Assembly (NCBI GenBank): GCA_023255235.1
Contig: JALRJA010000105.1
Span: 1-9,889 of the forward strand
Reading direction: 5' to 3'
DNA: 9,889 nucleotides
Source of the DNA: Flaviramulus sp.
GTDB taxonomy: Bacteria > Bacteroidota > Bacteroidia > Flavobacteriales > Flavobacteriaceae
Part shown: positions 6,734 through 9,889 of the stretch, in pieces
Position numbering within the stretch: position 1 is the stretch's first letter
Layout: every line of letters starts with the position of its first letter
The notes under the pieces: model-generated
The model's input: the letters and a program-made list of their open reading frames with translations, nothing else
What the model was told of the DNA's origin: nothing
Databases searched by the model: none
Position numbers and translations under genes: made by a program

Positions 6734-7540
6734 TTAATTTTCAATAAAAAACTCTACATAAAAGATAAATATTGCCATGATAATAATAAAATACCCAAAC
6801 GCTTTTTTTAGTTTATTACCATCAATAAAATTGCTTAGATAACTTCCTATAAAAATACCTATGAAAGATATAATTGAAAACAATCCTAAAAATTGCCAAT
6901 CAATTTTCATAGTTAGGGCATCTCCCAAAAAGAAACCCATTAACGATTTAAAAGCAATAATTATTAATGAGGTAGCCACAGCTACTTTCATTTTAACATT
7001 GGCTAAAACAACTAATGCTGGTATGATTAAAAACCCACCTCCTGCACCAATCATACCTGTAATTGCTCCTACTATTAAGCCTTCTAACAAAATTATAGGG
7101 TAGTTATAGGCTACTAAGCCTGTTACTTGTTTTTCGTTAGTTTCTTTAAGCATTGATAAGGCAGCAGGAATCATTAAAACAGCAAACAAACCAAACATGG
7201 CCATGCGTCTTGTAAACTCGAAAGTACTTATTGTAAATATAACTGTTGGCAATGCTGGTATAAGAAAATGCCTAACTAGCGTAACACCAATAATGGCTGG
7301 GATACCAAAAACAATAGCTGTTCGCCAATCTACCAATCCTTTAAAATGTTGTTTAATACCACCAAGAAGAGCACTAGAGCCTACTATAAACAACGAATAT
7401 GCTGTTGCCACTTTTTCATTAACAGAGAATAAATATGCTAAAACTGGTACAGCCAATATAGAGCCACCGCCACCAATTAAACCAAGTGAAACTCCTATAA
7501 CTAAAGCACCTATATACCCAAAAATTTCAATAATTGCCAT
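6734..7540 (-). CDS. TauE/SafE-family sulfite or sulfonate exporter
   Basis: This 268-residue, very hydrophobic inner-membrane protein shows the internal duplication of the TauE/SafE family. Two glycine-rich motifs sit at equivalent places in each half: GLIGGGGSILAVPVL (20-34) and GMIGAGGGFLIIPAL (162-176). Each is followed by a helix with conserved small residues (VATAYSLFIVGSSALLG at 44-60; VAVATSLIIIAFKS at 186-199). About eight membrane segments can be drawn. Family members are thought to export sulfite, sulfoacetate or related anions. Beside two persulfide dioxygenases, whose direct product is sulfite, sulfite or thiosulfate export is the sensible inference; tauE sits in the staphylococcal cst operon too. 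It follows the Crp-family gene by 77 bp but has its own operator (7595-7608), -7 element (7565-7572) and terminator, so it can be transcribed alone. Confidence 0.87.
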   Translation of the reverse strand: MAIIEIFGYIGALVIGVSLGLIGGGGSILAVPVLAYLFSVNEKVATAYSLFIVGSSALLGGIKQHFKGLVDWRTAIVFGIPAIIGVTLVRHFLIPALPTVIFTISTFEFTRRMAMFGLFAVLMIPAALSMLKETNEKQVTGLVAYNYPIILLEGLIVGAITGMIGAGGGFLIIPALVVLANVKMKVAVATSLIIIAFKSLMGFFLGDALTMKIDWQFLGLFSIISFIGIFIGSYLSNFIDGNKLKKAFGYFIIIMAIFIFYVEFFIEN

Positions 7541-7564
7541 GAAAAAAATTTAATTTTATTATGG

Positions 7565-7572
7565 CAAAATTA
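7565..7572 (-). promoter_or_regulatory. -7 promoter element of tauE
   Basis: On the minus strand this reads TAATTTTG, a perfect TAnnTTTG match, 24 nt before the tauE ATG and exactly 22 nt downstream of the palindrome at 7595-7608. Confidence 0.7.
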
Positions 7573-7594
7573 CATGATAGGTTTAGGCTTTACG

Positions 7595-7608
7595 GTAACA
7601 TTGGTTAC
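7595..7608. promoter_or_regulatory. Palindromic operator upstream of tauE
   Basis: GTAACATTGGTTAC has perfect GTAAC/GTTAC half-sites around 4 nt. It lies 9 nt downstream of the stop of the Crp-family gene, in the short gap before tauE. Motif, half-site spacing and distance to the -7 element are the same as in the sites before the two CstB-like genes. Confidence 0.75.
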
Positions 7609-7617
7609 ATAGTAATT

Positions 7618-8250
7618 TTAGATGTTTTTAATAATAATATGGTTTCTGTGAAGTTCTATTTTACCCAGATTTTCTAATTTTTTTAGTAGGCGTGAAACAA
7701 CTACCCTAGAGGTATGTAGCTCATAGGCTATCTCTTGGTGAGTATTGTTAATAATAGAATTATCTGAGACTCTGGCTTTATCATTAAGGTATTTTAAAAG
7801 ACGTTCATCCATTTTTAAAAAAGCGATACTATCAATGGTTTCAAGCATTTCATTTAATCTGTTGTGATAACTTTCAAAAACAAAATGTCTCCAGCTTTTA
7901 TATTTAGAAGACCACTCTTCCATTTTTTGAATGGGTACCATAATGAGTTTTGTATCCATTTCTGCAATGGCTCTAATTTCGCTTTTAGTATGCCCTAAGC
8001 AGCAGGTTAAAGTCATGGCACAAGTTTCTCCTTTTTCTAAGAAGTAAAGAAGTAGTTCATCGCCATCATTGTCTTCTCTTAAAATTTTTATTGCTCCAGA
8101 AATTAATAAGGGCATGGCTTTAATATAATCGCCAATATCCATTAGTTTTGAGCCTTCGCTTACTTCTTTAAATGTGCCTACTTGATTTATTTCATTTAAA
8201 AGAGCATCTTCAAATAAATGACCATAATTATTTTTTAACTCGTTAATCAT
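7618..8250 (-). CDS. Crp/Fnr-family transcriptional regulator
   Basis: The 210-residue protein has a cyclic-nucleotide-binding-type beta-roll (about 15-115), a long dimer helix (about 117-145) and a winged helix-turn-helix at the C-terminus. THQEIAYELHTSRVVVSRLLKKLENLG (170-196) covers the HTH, with the recognition helix starting at TSRVVVSRLLKKL. The Fnr N-terminal Fe-S cysteines are absent, and so is an obvious cAMP pocket signature. Instead Cys77, Cys83 and Cys84 cluster in the beta-roll (GETCAMTLTCCLG), a feature I recall in other Bacteroidota Crp homologues. They could sense persulfide, redox state or metal, but that is inference. The gene is next to tauE and the CstB-like pair and is the only regulator in the window, so it is the likely binder of the three GTAAC-N4-GTTAC sites. 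No such site and no clear promoter was found before its own start. Confidence 0.85.
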   Translation of the reverse strand: MINELKNNYGHLFEDALLNEINQVGTFKEVSEGSKLMDIGDYIKAMPLLISGAIKILREDNDGDELLLYFLEKGETCAMTLTCCLGHTKSEIRAIAEMDTKLIMVPIQKMEEWSSKYKSWRHFVFESYHNRLNEMLETIDSIAFLKMDERLLKYLNDKARVSDNSIINNTHQEIAYELHTSRVVVSRLLKKLENLGKIELHRNHIIIKNI

Positions 8251-8413
8251 TCTGTAAAGTTAGAATTATTTAGATTTTTTTTACAAGTTACAAATTGTAT
8301 TAGTAAGCTACCTAAAAAAGAGGTGTTGTAAGGTGTTTTTTAAGATAATTACAAACCATTATAAATTATGGTATGCTTGCGTTAAATTTAAACCTTACTA
8401 TAAAAAAATGAAA

Positions 8414-9157
8414 CTAAGACATGTTAGCTTTCAAAAGCTCTCTATTCATTCTAGCTATATTATCTAGTGAAATACCTTTAGGGCATTCTACCTCACAGGC
8501 ACCTGTATTAGTACAATTACCAAAGCCTTCTAAATCCATTTGGGCTACCATGTTTTTCACTCGTTCTGCGGCTTCAACTTGCCCTTGTGGTAATAATGCG
8601 TATTGAGATACTTTAGCCCCTACAAACAACATGGCACTAGAGTTTTTACAAGTAGCCACACAAGCTCCACAACCAATACAAGCTGCGGCATCCATAGCCT
8701 CATCTGCGGCAATTTTTGAAATTGGAATAGCATTGGCATCTTGGGTATTACCAGAGGTATTTATTGAAATATAACCGCCAGCGTGTTGAATTCTATCAAA
8801 GGCACTTCTGTCAACAACCAAATCTTTTATTACAGGAAATGCTGATGCTCTAAAAGGTTCAATAGTAATTGTGTCGCCATCTTTAAACATACGCATATGC
8901 AATTGGCAAGTTGTTATACCTCTATCAGGACCATGAGCTTCGCCGTTTATATACATAGAGCATGTTCCACAAATGCCTTCACGGCAATCATGATCGAAAG
9001 CAATGGGTTCGTCTCCAGAGTTTACTAATTGTTCGTTCAAAACATCCATCATTTCTAAAAAAGACATGTGTTCTGAAATGTCAGTAACTTTATAATCCAC
9101 CATTTGACCCTTTGCATTTGAGTCTTTTTGTCTCCAAATTTTAAGTGTTAAGTTCAT
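8414..9157 (-). CDS. sdhB: Succinate dehydrogenase/fumarate reductase iron-sulfur subunit
   Basis: The 247-residue protein holds all three cluster motifs. The [2Fe-2S] ligands are Cys58, Cys63, Cys66 (CREGICGTC) and Cys84. [11 protein letters not shown] (Cys160, 163, 166, 170) and [11 protein letters not shown] (Cys215, 221, 225) together bind the [4Fe-4S] and [3Fe-4S] clusters. It passes electrons from the flavoprotein subunit to the menaquinone-reactive membrane subunit of complex II, on the cytoplasmic side of the inner membrane. The length and the CTNTGAC form match the type B enzymes (Bacteroidota, Bacillus, Wolinella group). Its start lies 10 nt past the sdhA stop, so the two are translated from one transcript. 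The usual upstream membrane subunit sdhC would be off-window. No strong terminator follows; only weak hairpins lie in the 163-bp gap before the Crp-family gene. Confidence 0.95.
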   Translation of the reverse strand: MNLTLKIWRQKDSNAKGQMVDYKVTDISEHMSFLEMMDVLNEQLVNSGDEPIAFDHDCREGICGTCSMYINGEAHGPDRGITTCQLHMRMFKDGDTITIEPFRASAFPVIKDLVVDRSAFDRIQHAGGYISINTSGNTQDANAIPISKIAADEAMDAAACIGCGACVATCKNSSAMLFVGAKVSQYALLPQGQVEAAERVKNMVAQMDLEGFGNCTNTGACEVECPKGISLDNIARMNRELLKANMS

Positions 9158-9167
9158 AGTGTCTTTT

Positions 9168-9889
9168 TTATTTATAGCTTCTTTCTTTAACTTCTATATT
9201 TTCGTAAACCAATGCTTCTTTATGCAATACGGCATCTTTAGGTTCTCCTTTGTGTTCCCATGCCGCAACAAATTGAAACTCTTTTCTTCTTTGAGCTTCA
9301 CCGTCTTGAGTTTGGTATTCTTCTCTAAAATGCCCACCTGCAGATTCTTCACGCATTAAAGCATCTTTTGCAAATAATTCTCCTAATTCTAAGAAATCGG
9401 CTACTCTACCGGCTTTGGCTAGTTCTTCATTATATTCTTTATCGCTTCCGGGTACAGATACTTCTTTCCAAAATGCTTTTCTTAAATCTGAAATTTCATT
9501 AATGGCTTCTTTTAATCCTTCGGCATTTCTAGACATTCCGCATTTATCCCACATTATTTTACCCAGTTTTTTGTGGAAATAATCAACCGATTTGGTTCCT
9601 TTATTATTGATAAAAAAGTTGATTTTATCGGTTACTTCTTTTTCAGCTTCGTCAAATTCTTTGGTATTAGTTGGTATTTCTCCTGTTCTAATATCATCGG
9701 CTAAATAATCTCCTATGGTATAAGGTAATACAAAATACCCATCGGCTAAGCCTTGCATTAAAGCAGAAGCTCCAAGCCTATTCGCACCATGTTCTGAGAA
9801 ATTGGCTTCACCTATGCAATAGAGACCAGGAACGGTAGTCATTAAATTATAATCTACCCAAACACCACCCATTGTATAGTGTACTGCAG
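9168..9889 (-). CDS. sdhA: Succinate dehydrogenase flavoprotein subunit, C-terminal part (cut by window edge)
   Basis: This open frame continues without a stop to the window edge, giving 239 C-terminal residues. The gene start is off-window, and the Met at 9872 is internal. The sequence opens with [18 protein letters not shown], the conserved substrate and FAD region. [20 protein letters not shown] then leads into [10 protein letters not shown], where the GEAN/HGANRLG block contacts FAD and includes conserved active-site residues. The rest is the helical C-terminal domain (for example [17 protein letters not shown]), ending with [20 protein letters not shown], a hallmark of SdhA/FrdA. Full-length type B homologues are about 600-670 residues, so roughly two thirds is missing. 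It oxidises succinate to fumarate and feeds electrons to SdhB, encoded 10 nt downstream. Confidence 0.95.
   Translation of the reverse strand, partial: AVHYTMGGVWVDYNLMTTVPGLYCIGEANFSEHGANRLGASALMQGLADGYFVLPYTIGDYLADDIRTGEIPTNTKEFDEAEKEVTDKINFFINNKGTKSVDYFHKKLGKIMWDKCGMSRNAEGLKEAINEISDLRKAFWKEVSVPGSDKEYNEELAKAGRVADFLELGELFAKDALMREESAGGHFREEYQTQDGEAQRRKEFQFVAAWEHKGEPKDAVLHKEALVYENIEVKERSYK

Noticed and set aside
8289..8299. Palindrome TACAAATTGTA upstream of the Crp-family gene, considered as an autoregulatory site
   Set aside because: It differs from the GTAAC-N4-GTTAC consensus in sequence and half-site spacing, and short AT-rich palindromes are common here.
9870..9872. ATG at 9872 as a possible start of a short sdhA-like gene
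   Set aside because: The frame is open upstream and encodes the conserved residues AVHYT directly before it, so this Met is internal to a gene cut by the window edge.

Overview
The window looks like chromosomal DNA of a marine-type flavobacterium (Bacteroidota, Flavobacteriaceae). It is AT-rich, its starts lack Shine-Dalgarno sequences, and its best promoter elements match the Bacteroidota -7 consensus TAnnTTTG. The protein families also fit: OmpW and DUF3575-like barrels ending in GYRF, an LTSC-type lipoprotein and an sdhA-sdhB order. This is judged by eye; no database search was possible.

Left part (about 1-3144, plus strand). An intrinsic terminator from an upstream gene opens the window. 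It is followed by an OmpW-family outer-membrane barrel, a terminator, and a saccharopine dehydrogenase-family enzyme of lysine metabolism. Next comes a 258-bp gap filled mostly by a structured, probably repeated element (about 2343-2497), and then a second small outer-membrane barrel protein.

Middle part (3188-8250, minus strand). This is a compact sulfur locus. Read in transcription order it holds a Crp/Fnr-type regulator, a TauE/SafE anion exporter, two tandem paralogues of a CstB-like persulfide dioxygenase-rhodanese fusion, and a small rhodanese lipoprotein. The gene set recalls the staphylococcal cst operon (cstR-tauE-sqr-cstA-cstB), which clears reactive sulfur, but here a Crp-family protein stands in the regulator position. 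The exporter gene and both fusion genes each carry a palindrome of the form GTAAC-N4-GTTAC upstream. In all three it lies exactly 22 nt upstream of a TAnnTTTG-like -7 element, which is the geometry of a class II Crp-activated promoter. Terminators separate the units, so the genes look like a small regulon of individually activated units rather than one operon. The likely pathway is: sulfane sulfur or persulfide is oxidised to sulfite by the dioxygenase domains, the rhodanese domains move sulfur to give thiosulfate, and TauE exports sulfite or a related anion. No sulfide:quinone oxidoreductase gene is in the window.

Right part (8414-9889, minus strand). This holds the succinate dehydrogenase iron-sulfur subunit sdhB and the C-terminal part of the flavoprotein subunit sdhA, which runs off the window edge.

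No tRNA, rRNA, CRISPR array, insertion sequence or origin was seen. No gene-free stretch exceeds 300 bp; the longest is 2341-2598.
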